The notes below the pieces were generated by a model, which was given only the letters and a program-made list of their open reading frames with translations, was not told the DNA's origin and did no database searches. The position numbers were made by a program, and so were the translations under genes. This document shows, in pieces, positions 1 through 7,552 of a stretch of 64,000 nucleotides of DNA. Position 1 is the stretch's first letter. Every line of letters starts with the position of its first letter. The DNA is from Bradyrhizobium sacchari (GTDB taxonomy: Bacteria > Pseudomonadota > Alphaproteobacteria > Rhizobiales > Xanthobacteraceae), in assembly GCF_002068095.1 (NCBI RefSeq), contig NZ_LWIG01000014.1:420200-484199 (forward strand). The letters are read 5' to 3'.

Positions 1-1
1 C

Positions 2-484
2 CGCCTCACCGACGACGACGTCGCCGGCGTGCTCGAAGGGCTCGCGGGTCTCGCTGCGCGCACCGGCCACATGCGTGTGCGCACTGGCCCGAAGGATCCG
101 GCGCTGCGGCGCGCGCGGATCTGCTACGACCATCTCGCCGGCGATCTCGGCGTGCAGATGCTCGACTCCTTGCGCGAGCGGCATCTGGTCAGGCAGAAGA
201 AGCAGGACATCGAGCTGACGACGGAGGGCGAGCGCTTCCTTGCCAAGCATCTGCAGATCTCCCCCGAGATGCTGACCCATCCGCGCCGCCCGGTCTGCAA
301 AGCCTGTCTGGACTGGAGCGAACGGCGTCATCATCTCGCCGGCACGTTAGGGGCCGCCATGATGCAGCGCTTCGCCGAGCTGAAATGGGCCGCGCGCGAT
401 CCCACGCCGGGCAGCCGCGTCGTGAATTTTACCCGGACCGGCGAGAAGCAGTTCGCCGCGCTGTTCGGCAACGGGAAGGATTAG
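2..484 (+). CDS. ArsR-like winged-helix transcriptional regulator, 5' end outside the window
   Basis: The reading frame is open from base 2 with no stop, so the true start lies upstream of the window; an internal GTG at 29 is probably not the start. The 160 visible residues contain a winged-helix-like segment (GDLGVQMLDSLRERHLV followed by a wing around ELTTEGERFL). The C-terminal part carries a Cys pair in VCKACLDWSERRHHLAG, as seen in some ArsR-family proteins with a C-terminal metal- or thiol-responsive extension. Regulator assignment is by fold-like motif only; ligand and targets are unknown. A 14-bp inverted repeat follows the stop codon immediately and may end the transcript. Confidence 0.7.
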   Translation, partial: RLTDDDVAGVLEGLAGLAARTGHMRVRTGPKDPALRRARICYDHLAGDLGVQMLDSLRERHLVRQKKQDIELTTEGERFLAKHLQISPEMLTHPRRPVCKACLDWSERRHHLAGTLGAAMMQRFAELKWAARDPTPGSRVVNFTRTGEKQFAALFGNGKD

Positions 485-485
485 T

Positions 486-518
486 CACGCAAACGTCGTG
501 AATTCACACGTTTGCGTG
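486..518. other. inverted repeat directly after the ArsR-like gene
   Basis: CACGCAAACGTCGTG and CACACGTTTGCGTG flank the four-base loop AATT, giving about 14 paired bases with one bulge. It starts two bases after the TAG stop at 482-484. There is no T-run, so it could be a weak terminator, an mRNA-stabilising hairpin or an operator-like palindrome. Confidence 0.45.
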
Positions 519-533
519 TGCGCGCTCACTCTC

Positions 534-657
534 GTCATGGCCGGGCTTGACCCGGCTATTCGTCGCATTAAGCGCAGTGTCGTTCCGGATGGTCTGAAGG
601 ACCAGACCCGGAACCTCGAGATTCCGGGTTCGGTCCTGCGGACCGCCCCGGAATGAC
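534..657. repeat. dispersed intergenic palindromic repeat (GTCATTCCGG...CCGGAATGAC type)
   Basis: The stretch contains GTCATGGCCGGGCTTGACC followed by a long imperfect inverted repeat bounded by GTCGTTCCGG and CCGGAATGACG. A clearly related copy lies at 24334-24412. Elements of this kind are common between genes in Bradyrhizobium and relatives; here it fills most of the gap between the ArsR-like gene and the hydrolase. Confidence 0.7.
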
Positions 658-680
658 GGCTCCAATGACGAGACCCACAG

Positions 681-1691
681 ATGAACCGCCTCCTCCCCGC
701 CGCCCTCTGCGCTACCCTCCTCGCCTCTTCGTTCACGCCCATCAACGCCGCCGAGACCGCGCCGCGCGAGCCCTATGGCATCGCGCTGGAAGGCTTTGCC
801 TATCCCTATCCCGTGCACCTGCTCCCCGTCGTCAATGACGGCGAGCAGCTCAGCATGGCTTATATGGACGTCGCTCCCGCGCAGCCGAACGGCCGCACCG
901 TGGTGCTGCTGCACGGGCGCAATTTCCCGTCGAGCTACTGGGCGCCCGTGATCATGATGCTGAGCGAAGCGGGTTATCGCGTCGTGGTGCCGGACCAGAT
1001 CGGCTTCGGCAAATCCTCCAAGCCGGCGGGCGAGCTGCATTTCGACAATCTGGCGCGCAACACCATCGCGCTGCTCGACCACTTGGGGATCGAGAAGGCC
1101 GAGATCGTCGCGCACTCGCTCGGCGGCATGCTGGGCGTGCGCATCGCGCGTGCCTTTCCGGATCGCGTTGCCCATCTGGTGCTGACCGCCCCGATCGGGC
1201 TCGAGGATTACCGCCTCTACGTGCCGCCGACGCCGACCGAGAAGATGATCGAGACCGAGGACAAGCTCACCGCCGAGGGCTATCGCAAGCAGCTGCAGAC
1301 CAACTACGCGATCAAGCTGCCGGGCGAGGCGATCACCCCGTTCATCGATGCCCGCTTCAACATCAAGGGCGGCCCCGACTATCCGCGCTGGCTGCGCGCC
1401 TTCGTCTCTTCCGGCCAGATGATCTATCGCGAGCCCGTCGCGCACGAGATCCCGCTGATCGCGCTGCCGACGCTGTTCATCATGGGCGCCGACGACCACA
1501 ACGCGCCAGGCCGGCCGCTCGCGCCGGAGGCGCTGCGCGCAAGAATGGGGCAGAACGCCGAGCTTGCAAAGCAGCTCGCCGCGAAGATGCCGAACGCGCG
1601 GGCCGAGGTGATTCCCGACACCGGCCATCTCGTCTTCCTGGAGGCGCCGGAGAAATATCGCGAGCTGGTGCTGGGCTTTCTCGGCCGCTAA
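681..1691 (+). CDS. secreted alpha/beta-fold hydrolase
   Basis: This 336-residue protein starts with a typical Sec signal peptide (MNRLLPAALCATLLASSFTP, cleavage likely near INAAE), so it should act in the periplasm. The hydrolase fold is clear: HG oxyanion motif at residues 78-79, nucleophile elbow AHSLGG with Ser146, an acid candidate at Asp271/272 in IMGADDHN, and the catalytic His316 in DTGHLVF. This is the complete Ser-Asp-His triad of esterase/epoxide-hydrolase-like enzymes, but the substrate cannot be read from sequence. It is a single gene between two dispersed repeats. ATG 681 is chosen because it gives a clean signal peptide; upstream purines are weak (GAGAC). Confidence 0.88.
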   Translation: MNRLLPAALCATLLASSFTPINAAETAPREPYGIALEGFAYPYPVHLLPVVNDGEQLSMAYMDVAPAQPNGRTVVLLHGRNFPSSYWAPVIMMLSEAGYRVVVPDQIGFGKSSKPAGELHFDNLARNTIALLDHLGIEKAEIVAHSLGGMLGVRIARAFPDRVAHLVLTAPIGLEDYRLYVPPTPTEKMIETEDKLTAEGYRKQLQTNYAIKLPGEAITPFIDARFNIKGGPDYPRWLRAFVSSGQMIYREPVAHEIPLIALPTLFIMGADDHNAPGRPLAPEALRARMGQNAELAKQLAAKMPNARAEVIPDTGHLVFLEAPEKYRELVLGFLGR

Positions 1692-1794
1692 AGCGCGATG
1701 AGATCTGGATGAATCGTCATCGCGCCTTGGTTCGTTGTTTACGCATGATCTTTTCGGAAAACCGCTTCGCACTTTTCCGGATCATGCTTTAGCG
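1690..1794. repeat. dispersed palindromic repeat, GCATGATC / GATCATGC family
   Basis: An AAAGCGCGATGA stem half is followed by GCATGATCTTTTCGGAAAAC and CACTTTTCCGGATCATGC, which pair into a long hairpin. The same two-part layout recurs at 30111-30212, and a shorter copy occurs at 9640-9684. It begins right at the stop codon of the hydrolase gene and could double as a transcript-end structure. Confidence 0.8.
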
Positions 1795-1984
1795 ACAGGT
1801 GCGTGTCGCCTGAGGCAGGATCGTGGGGCACGTTCACGCCGCATTCAGGTCATGATTGGCAGGCTTGGATCGCGACGTGTCGGCATGCTGCAAGATTTAA
1901 CATGTCGAATCGCGTCTTTTGATTCATTGTGCGCCGCAAGCGCTGCTCCCAACTATCTGCCCCAAGGACGAGAAGGAAGATCAA

Positions 1985-2227
1985 ATGAAATATGTCATTG
2001 CCGCCGCCATGCTCGCGAGTGCGGTCGTCGGTTTCAGCGAAGCCGCCAGCGCCATGCAGGGCTGCGGCCCCGGCTGGTATCGCGGCCCTTATGGCGGCTG
2101 CCGTCCAATGGCCGGGCGGCCTCCGGTCGTGGTTGTGGCGCCTGCCCCTGCCCCCGTCGTCGTGGTGCGTCCGCGCGTGTGCCCCTACGGCTTCCGCTGG
2201 TGGGGTGGTCGCTGCCGTCCGATCTGA
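1985..2227 (+). CDS. small exported Gly/Cys/Pro-rich protein (GCG_CRPN-type)
   Basis: An 80-residue protein with a signal peptide (MKYVIAAAMLASAVVGFSEA, then ASAMQ). The mature part carries two short Cys pairs: GCGPGWYRGPYGGCRPM and VCPYGFRWWGGRCRP, separated by a Pro/Val spacer. This matches the small GCG_CRPN family of exported proteins known from Bradyrhizobium-type genomes; its function is unknown. Start ATG 1985 is preceded by the strong ribosome site GAAGGAAGA and an intrinsic terminator follows the stop. A longer in-frame start at 1919 would destroy the signal peptide and is rejected. Confidence 0.75.
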   Translation: MKYVIAAAMLASAVVGFSEAASAMQGCGPGWYRGPYGGCRPMAGRPPVVVVAPAPAPVVVVRPRVCPYGFRWWGGRCRPI

Positions 2228-2250
2228 TCTCGTCTTTTCGCACTGCAAAG

Positions 2251-2287
2251 TGGCCGCGCGGGATTACCCGGCGCGGCCATTTCTTTT
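2251..2287 (+). terminator. intrinsic terminator of the small Gly/Cys protein gene
   Basis: TGGCCGCGC (2251-2259) pairs with GCGCGGCCA (2271-2279), with a further GGG/CCC inside the loop, and the stem is followed by TTTCTTTT. It lies 23 bases after the stop at 2227. Confidence 0.75.
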
Positions 2288-2375
2288 CAAGGCCTCGCAA
2301 TGCATCGTCTCGCACGAATCAAAACGAGGATCGCGATTGCGATCCCCGTTCAAGGCCTAACATTCAGTTCAAGGC

Positions 2376-2675
2376 TTACCACCAGTGACGACGATGCCAG
2401 TGACGACGATGCCAGTGCCGGCGACGCCAGCCCCAGTGGCGGTGGCGCCAGCCCCAATGGCGGTGATGTCCATGCCAATGCACCTGCTCGGGCTTGAGCT
2501 GCGCGGCTTCATCGCTGGTGGTGACGGCCGGATGCAGATCGGCGTCAGGCTGCGGCATGCGGCCCTGGGCGCCGACCGGCTGGGGTGACAACGGCGCGGC
2601 CTGGGCGGTCGCAGCGAAGGCGGCGGCGCCCGCCGTCACACCCAATGCAAGTTTCAAAAAGTTCCGGCGCTCCAT
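2376..2675 (-). CDS. Tat-exported small protein with a His/Trp/Arg-rich repeat tail
   Basis: The 99-residue product begins with a twin-arginine signal: RRNFLK at residues 3-8, then a hydrophobic, Ala-rich stretch ending AATAQA. After a Pro/Gln-rich linker the last 34 residues are a repeat of His, Trp and Arg blocks (HWGWRHRHWGWRRRHW and similar). His-rich tails often bind metal, but no family with known function was recognised. Tat use suggests export in folded, possibly metal-loaded form. The repeats are also visible in the DNA as tandem copies of a 15-base GATGCCAGTGACGAC-like unit around 2385-2420. It is convergent with the neighbouring small exported protein. Confidence 0.65.
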   Translation of the reverse strand: MERRNFLKLALGVTAGAAAFAATAQAAPLSPQPVGAQGRMPQPDADLHPAVTTSDEAAQLKPEQVHWHGHHRHWGWRHRHWGWRRRHWHRRHWHRRHWW

Positions 2676-2788
2676 GACATGTCCTCTCGGCTATCGGGCA
2701 AGTGATGCAGAGGAAGTGTCGCGGTCACGACATGAACCCAAGCTGAATCGCGCATTCAGATTCGCTGCGCAGTCCGGATGGAGCGCAA

Positions 2789-2947
2789 CTACTTCACAAA
2801 CTCCTGGGCCAGCGCCAGCGTCTCGCGCGAGCGCTTCACGTCAGGCCAGTCACGGTTGAAATCGGCGACGAGCTTTTTCAGCGCGTCGTGTCGGAACGCG
2901 CGCCCCTCATCCGTCCTATGCCCAAAGACAGCACGGAGACGCCGCAT
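2789..2947 (-). pseudogene. possible C-terminal remnant of an unknown protein
   Basis: On the minus strand a 52-codon frame ends in TAG and encodes a peptide that looks protein-like rather than random: ...DALKKLVADFNRDWPDVKR... then LALAQEFVK at the end. Its first ATG overlaps the start codon of the divergent GST gene. The balanced composition with an amphipathic ending suggests the tail of a longer gene whose front part was lost. No family is recognised; it could also be a genuine small gene or chance. Confidence 0.3.
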
Positions 2948-3602
2948 GACCGACCTCACCCTCACCACCTTCGACTGGGTTCCCGAAATGCCACGTGGGC
3001 TGGTGCGCGACCTTCGCGTACGCTGGGCGCTGGAGGAAGCCGCTCTGCCCTATCGGGTCGCAAGCGTGCCGTTCGGCGACCGCGGGCCTACGCATTTCGC
3101 GCACCAGCCGTTCGGCCAGGTGCCGTGGCTGACCGATGGCGACCTCTCGATCTTCGAGAGCGGCGCGATCCTGCTGCATCTCGGCGAACTCAGCGCGAAG
3201 CTGATGCCATCAGATCCGCGCGGTCGCAGCGAGGCGACAAAATGGGTGTTCGCCGCGCTCAATTCGGTGGAGATGGCAAGCCTGCCATGGTCCATGTTCA
3301 AATTCACCGGCAGCGACGACGGTTCGCCGGCCGCGAAGTTCGTCGACGGCTTCCTGAAAATCCGCCTCAAGCACCTCGAACCGGTGCTGGCCGGCCGCGA
3401 ATGGCTGACGGGCTCCTTCTCCGTCGCCGACATCCTGATGGCGGACGTGCTGCGCCCCGTCGATCGCTTCGACTGTCTCGCGGATCATCCAGCCTGCCGC
3501 GCCTATCTCGCGCGCGCCACGGCCCGCCCGGCGTTTGCAAAGGCCTACGCTGATCAGATGGCGCATTTCGCTCTGGCGGACAAGGCGCGCGAGAACTCGT
3601 AG
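2946..3602 (+). CDS. glutathione S-transferase family protein
   Basis: The 218-residue product has the two-part GST layout. A thioredoxin-like N-terminal domain holds a cis-Pro segment (FGQVPWLTDGDLSIFESGAI, with the ES pair that binds the gamma-glutamyl group). The C-terminal helical domain has the N-capping box region GSFSVADILMADVLR at about residues 150-165. The usual Cys/Ser near the N-terminus is replaced by PEMPRG, so the catalytic residue is unclear. ATG 2946 with GGAG upstream gives the standard family length. Likely a cytosolic detoxification enzyme; the substrate is unknown. Confidence 0.85.
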   Translation: MTDLTLTTFDWVPEMPRGLVRDLRVRWALEEAALPYRVASVPFGDRGPTHFAHQPFGQVPWLTDGDLSIFESGAILLHLGELSAKLMPSDPRGRSEATKWVFAALNSVEMASLPWSMFKFTGSDDGSPAAKFVDGFLKIRLKHLEPVLAGREWLTGSFSVADILMADVLRPVDRFDCLADHPACRAYLARATARPAFAKAYADQMAHFALADKARENS

Positions 3603-3709
3603 GGTGGGTTGACCTTGCGGCTGCGCGAAGCGCAGTCCGCCGGACGTAACCCACCAATTCTGCTGCCGCGGAAAGAAAGGTGGGTTACGCTAACGCTGAC
3701 CACCCTCCG
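3603..3709. repeat. dispersed repeat of the GTAGGGTGGG / CCCACC type
   Basis: AGGGTGGGTT, CGTAACCCACC and GGTGGGTTACGC alternate with ACCACCCT across the gap, giving nested inverted repeats. They resemble the element at 20735-20828. The repeat fills the convergent gap between the GST gene and the next minus-strand gene and may help end transcription from both sides. Confidence 0.65.
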
Positions 3710-3717
3710 GCAGCATG

Positions 3718-4065
3718 CTACACCAGCTTCATCGGCGCATCGGCAACCAAACGCAGGTCGATGCTGCCGATCAACGCCGAACGTCGCGCCTCCGCCGCAC
3801 TGATGGCCTCGTCCGTCTGCCGCAGCGTGCTGATATTCGAGCCGAGCGAGACGATGCCTCCGAGCACCAGTGCGATCGATCCGAGGGCTGCGGTCTGACC
3901 AAATCCGAACGGCCCGAGGATCGTAACCAACAGCAGCGCCGCCCCGCCACCGATCGCAATCTTGGACGCCAGAATGAACTTGCGGCACCGCTCGGCGATC
4001 TCGGCGAGCCGCTCGATCCGATCTTCGATGTCGGAGATTTCGCCGGTCGGATCTTCTTCAGTCAT
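3718..4065 (-). CDS. hypothetical small membrane protein
   Basis: Starting at ATG 4065, the 115-residue product opens with an acidic amphipathic segment (MTEEDPTGEISDIEDRIERL), which may form a short coiled coil. Two hydrophobic stretches follow (roughly residues 31-50 and 55-75, around GGGAALLLVTILGPFGFGQ and ALGSIALVLGGIVSLG), predicted to span the inner membrane as a hairpin. A soluble tail with ISAAEARRSALIGSIDLRL ends the protein. I do not recognise the family. The frame extends upstream to 4188, but those residues are Arg/Cys-rich and unlike a real N-terminus. It lies 37 bases downstream of another hypothetical gene on the same strand. Confidence 0.55.
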   Translation of the reverse strand: MTEEDPTGEISDIEDRIERLAEIAERCRKFILASKIAIGGGAALLLVTILGPFGFGQTAALGSIALVLGGIVSLGSNISTLRQTDEAISAAEARRSALIGSIDLRLVADAPMKLV

Positions 4066-4102
4066 GAGATTTGTGAGCGAGCAGATTGGACAAACGAACT
4101 TT

Positions 4103-4660
4103 CTAGGACACCGGCACAGCGCACGCAGGGATGGGCCCGATCGACATAGCAGCCTCGCGCGAAGAACCACCAGGGTTGGCCGGTGCATTGGACGCGTTTG
4201 CAGGGTCCGGCAAGACCGTGACGCGGACAGCCACTCGGTCCCGCCTTCGATCGGTGATTGCTTCGTACCGGAGACTATCCGGCCCGCTGTAATCAGCTCG
4301 AGCCGAATAGAAGACGCTTATGCCGCGGATCCAGCGCCCGATACAGGATCGATCTCTTCCAGAGTCGCCCGCCACCTCGAAATCCTCGATCCGATAACAG
4401 ACGATCCCATGTTCTGGTGACTTCACGAGCAAGAGCCGAGGAAGCTCGATCGGCGCGCACGTATCGTCGGCGTCGGCGTAGCCTTCGATAACGGTCTCTT
4501 CTGACGTCCGGGCGGTAACGGTCATCTCGCTGTCTTGCGCGAAGCACGATATGTCCATCGCCAGGACTGCGGACAACACGCCCAATATCAGGTCGCACGA
4601 TCCATTGGCGCTCCGCCCCAATCTCGATCGCCGACGCCAAATTGCCACCGACGTCTCCAT
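4103..4660 (-). CDS. hypothetical exported protein with an Ig/cadherin-like segment
   Basis: This frame of 185 codons has a hydrophobic N-terminal region (LILGVLSAVLAMDISCFAQ) that looks like a signal peptide. Residues about 85-155 contain PEHGIVCYRIEDFEV, then YSARADYSGPDSLRYEAI and VAVRVTVLPD. This is the pattern P-x-HG ... Y-x-G-x-D-x-x-x-Y ... V-x-V-T-V of bacterial Ig/cadherin-like repeats. It starts three bases after the pccB stop, so it may be co-transcribed with pccB. The start is uncertain: AGGA touches ATG 4660, whereas GTG 4648 has GGAG at proper spacing. Function unknown. Confidence 0.55.
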   Translation of the reverse strand: METSVAIWRRRSRLGRSANGSCDLILGVLSAVLAMDISCFAQDSEMTVTARTSEETVIEGYADADDTCAPIELPRLLLVKSPEHGIVCYRIEDFEVAGDSGRDRSCIGRWIRGISVFYSARADYSGPDSLRYEAITDRRRDRVAVRVTVLPDPANASNAPANPGGSSREAAMSIGPIPACAVPVS

Positions 4661-4663
4661 TCC

Positions 4664-6196
4664 TCACAACGGCAAATTGTCGTGCTTCTTCGCCGGCATT
4701 TCCGTCTTCTTGTCCTTCAGCATCGCCAGCGCCCTTGCGATCCGCTTTCTCGTCGAATGCGGCATGATCACGTCGTCGATGTAGCCGCGCTCGGCGGCGA
4801 TGAACGGCGACAGGAAGCGGTCTTCGTATTCCTTGGTGCGGGCAGCGATCTTGTCGGGGTCGCCGATGTCGGAGCGGAAGATGATCTCGACCGCGCCCTT
4901 GGCGCCCATCACCGCGATCTGGGCGGTCGGCCAGGCGTAGTTCATGTCGGCGCCGATCTCCTTGGAGGCCATGACGTCGAAGGCGCCGCCATAGGCCTTG
5001 CGGGTGATGACGGTGACGAGCGGCACGGTGCACTGCGAATAGGCGAACAGCAGCTTCGCGCCGTGCTTGATCAGGCCGCCATATTCCTGCGCGGTGCCCG
5101 GCAGGAAGCCCGGCACGTCGACGAAGGTGACGATCGGGATGTTGAAGGCGTCACAAAAACGAACAAAGCGCGCGGCTTTCCGCGAGGCATCAGAGTCGAG
5201 CACGCCGGCCAGCACCATCGGCTGGTTGGCGACGAAGCCGACGGTGCGGCCGGCGATGCGACCAAAGCCGGTGACGATGTTCTTGGCGAAGGCTTCCGCG
5301 ATCTCGAAGAAGTCGCCCTCGTCCACGACCTTCAGGATCAGCTCCTTCATGTCGTAGGGCTTGTTCGGATTGTCGGGGATCAGGGTATCGAGGGAATCGT
5401 CGAGACGCTCGATCGAATCGAAGCTCGGCCATTCCGGCACGCCGTCGGTGTTGTTGGACGGCAGGAAGTCGATCAGGCGCCGCATCTGCAGAAGCGTCTC
5501 GACGTCGTTCTCGAAGGCGCCGTCGGCGATCGAGGAGCGCGTGGCGTGCACGGAGGCACCGCCGAGCTCTTCCGCCGTGACGACCTCGTTGGTCACGGTC
5601 TTCACCACGTCGGGGCCGGTGACGAACATGTAGCTGGTGTTCTTCACCATGAAGATGAAGTCGGTCATCGCAGGCGAATAGACGTCGCCACCGGCGCACG
5701 GACCCATGATGACGGAGATCTGCGGGATTACGCCCGAGGCCAGCACGTTGCGGCGGAACACGTAGGAATAGCCGGCGAGCGCGGCGACGCCCTCCTGGAT
5801 GCGAGCGCCGCCCGCGTCATAGAGGCCGATGATGGGCGCCCTCGCCTTCATCGCCATGTCCTGGAGTTTTGTGATCTTCAGAGCGTGCGTTTCCGAGAGC
5901 GAGCCGCCGAAGACCGTAAAATCCTTGGCGAAGACAAACGTCTTGCGGCCGTTGACGGTGCCCCAGCCGGTGACGACACCGTCGCCCGGCACCTTGCTCT
6001 TCTCCATGCCGAACTCGGTGGAGCGGTGCTCGACGAACATGTCGAACTCCTCGAACGATCCCTTGTCGAGCAAGAGCTCGATGCGCTCGCGCGCGGTCAG
6101 CTTGCCGCGGGCGTGCTGCGCCTCGATGCGCTTCTCCCCGCCGCCGAGCTTTGCGCCGGCACGACGATCTTCAAGGGCGTCCAGGATGTGTTTCAT
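4664..6196 (-). CDS. pccB: propionyl-CoA carboxylase beta subunit (carboxyltransferase)
   Basis: A full-length acyl-CoA carboxylase beta chain of 510 residues. It transfers the carboxyl group from carboxybiotin to propionyl-CoA to give methylmalonyl-CoA, in complex with a biotinylated alpha subunit that is not in this window. The two crotonase-like halves are visible. The N-terminal half has [19 protein letters not shown] and the oxyanion region [13 protein letters not shown]. The C-terminal half has [20 protein letters not shown] and [16 protein letters not shown]. The N-terminus matches family members closely. It is divergent from the DUF4260 gene. Assignment to propionyl- rather than another short acyl-CoA is by overall similarity to PccB. 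Confidence 0.95.
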   Translation of the reverse strand: MKHILDALEDRRAGAKLGGGEKRIEAQHARGKLTARERIELLLDKGSFEEFDMFVEHRSTEFGMEKSKVPGDGVVTGWGTVNGRKTFVFAKDFTVFGGSLSETHALKITKLQDMAMKARAPIIGLYDAGGARIQEGVAALAGYSYVFRRNVLASGVIPQISVIMGPCAGGDVYSPAMTDFIFMVKNTSYMFVTGPDVVKTVTNEVVTAEELGGASVHATRSSIADGAFENDVETLLQMRRLIDFLPSNNTDGVPEWPSFDSIERLDDSLDTLIPDNPNKPYDMKELILKVVDEGDFFEIAEAFAKNIVTGFGRIAGRTVGFVANQPMVLAGVLDSDASRKAARFVRFCDAFNIPIVTFVDVPGFLPGTAQEYGGLIKHGAKLLFAYSQCTVPLVTVITRKAYGGAFDVMASKEIGADMNYAWPTAQIAVMGAKGAVEIIFRSDIGDPDKIAARTKEYEDRFLSPFIAAERGYIDDVIMPHSTRKRIARALAMLKDKKTEMPAKKHDNLPL

Positions 6197-6335
6197 TTGC
6201 TCCCGCCAGTTCTTAAGTGATGCGGGGTTCTAACACGGCATTTTGCGCGGCGGAAAGCCGCTTTCGCCGTCGCAGGGCTGCCCTGCCGTAGCGGGAAAGC
6301 GCAAGGAATTACAAAGTTTTGCTCGGGAGACGAGC

Positions 6336-6740
6336 ATGACGGAAGGAACGGCCGAGACGGGGGCTGCGACAGGCGGCGTCAACATCCTGCTGCGGCTGGA
6401 GGGCCTGACCCTGTTTGTCGGGATGGTGATGCTCTACGCGGCCTGGGACGGGTCGTGGCTGGTGTTTGCCCTGCTGTTCTTCGTGCCCGATCTGAGCTTC
6501 CTGGCATACCTGTCCGACGCCAAATTCGGCGCGATGGTCTACAACGCCGCCCACAGTTACATGGCGCCGGTGGCGCTGCTGACGCTGGGCTTCGGCCTCG
6601 CCTCGCCTCTCACCCTGTCCATCGCCTTGATCTGGCTCGCCCATATCGGCATCGACCGGGCGCTGGGCTACGGCCTGAAATATTCCGCCGGGTTCGGCTT
6701 CACCCATCTGGGGCGGATCGGGCGGCAGAGGGGCGCCTGA
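6336..6740 (+). CDS. DUF4260 family membrane protein
   Basis: The 134-residue product has four hydrophobic segments and the conserved family phrases LRLEGLTLFV near the N-terminus, LFFVPDLSFLAYL in the middle, YNAAHSYMAPVALL, and IWLAHIGIDRALGYGLKY plus FTHLGRIG at the end. These identify DUF4260, small inner-membrane proteins of unknown function. The start ATG 6336 is preceded by GGGAGA; an upstream in-frame start at 6243 would add a non-conserved leader. It is divergent from pccB, with 139 bases between them for both promoters. Confidence 0.85.
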   Translation: MTEGTAETGAATGGVNILLRLEGLTLFVGMVMLYAAWDGSWLVFALLFFVPDLSFLAYLSDAKFGAMVYNAAHSYMAPVALLTLGFGLASPLTLSIALIWLAHIGIDRALGYGLKYSAGFGFTHLGRIGRQRGA

Positions 6741-6756
6741 CGCGGGACGCAAATTT

Positions 6757-6785
6757 GGCCGCCCGGCCGGTTGACCGGGCCGGCC
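6757..6785 (+). terminator. probable terminator hairpin after the DUF4260 gene
   Basis: GGCCGCCCGG pairs with CCGGGCCGGCC across an eight-base loop, with one bulged base. It lies 17 bases after the stop. There is no long T-run, so termination strength is uncertain. Confidence 0.45.
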
Positions 6786-6884
6786 GATTCAGGCTTGCTT
6801 CAAGGCTTGCGATCAGGCGCCGAATGTTGCGTGAGCCCAGTCGGTACGGCGGCTGTCGATCACGTCTGGCTGCAAGCATCACCC

Positions 6885-7481
6885 ATGTCCGCGACGGTCG
6901 TCCCACTGCCGCCGAAGCCATCGTCCGAAACCATCGACTTCCTGCGGCGCATGGCCAGCATGGTGTCGGGGCGCAACGGCGAGATGCTGCTGCGTGCCGC
7001 CAGCCTGATCGAGTCGCTGAGCCAGCGGGCGATGTCGGCCGAACGGCTTTATCACGAGACGCATGAAGAGAGCACGCGCAACAGCGAACTGCGCGAGGCC
7101 GCCGAGCTTGCCTCCGACACCATGGTCGGCCAGATCGAGGCGCTCCGCGCGCAGCTCGCGGAAGTCACCGCAGCGGCGGCCGCCGAGCGCGCGGCATTCG
7201 ACGCCGAGCGCGGCAAGCTGCTCGGTCTGATGCAGCATGCGGAAAGCCATATCGGCAAGCTGACCACCGAGCTCGATACGCTTCGCGCCTCCGTGGACAG
7301 TTTCAACGAGACCGTCGTCTCCGTGCCGATCGAGGTGCTGCGGCTGGCGCGGACGCAGTTCGATTATCTGTCGAGCGGCTTTGCGCGACGCGGCGACGTG
7401 ATCTCGCAGGCCATGAGCGAGATCGGCGGCTTTGCCATTGACCAGGCGTTGACGGCGAAGAAGACGACGGACAAGGGCTGA
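6885..7481 (+). CDS. hypothetical coiled-coil protein
   Basis: From ATG 6885 the product has 198 residues. After a short N-terminal segment with PLPPKPSSETIDFL it is mostly helical: residues about 60-145 are rich in Glu, Ala, Leu and Arg in heptad-like order (EALRAQLAEVTAAAAAERAA, then LTTELDTLRASVDSFNE). The C-terminal part is less biased (VLRLARTQFDYLSSGF). No signal peptide or membrane segment is seen, so it is probably cytosolic. The family was not recognised. The frame extends upstream to 6771, but that leader runs through the hairpin region behind DUF4260 and is unlikely to be coding. Confidence 0.6.
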   Translation: MSATVVPLPPKPSSETIDFLRRMASMVSGRNGEMLLRAASLIESLSQRAMSAERLYHETHEESTRNSELREAAELASDTMVGQIEALRAQLAEVTAAAAAERAAFDAERGKLLGLMQHAESHIGKLTTELDTLRASVDSFNETVVSVPIEVLRLARTQFDYLSSGFARRGDVISQAMSEIGGFAIDQALTAKKTTDKG

Positions 7482-7552
7482 GACGCCGCGCGTCAAATTG
7501 ACAGCGCGCAAGCCGGTTGCTCTACTCCCTGAAAATCACAAGGGAGGATCCG

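Noticed and set aside
1735..2388. Plus-strand 217-codon frame over the small Gly/Cys protein
   Set aside because: Arg/Ser/Pro-rich frame overlapping the repeat and the real small gene; it has no ribosome site and no motif.
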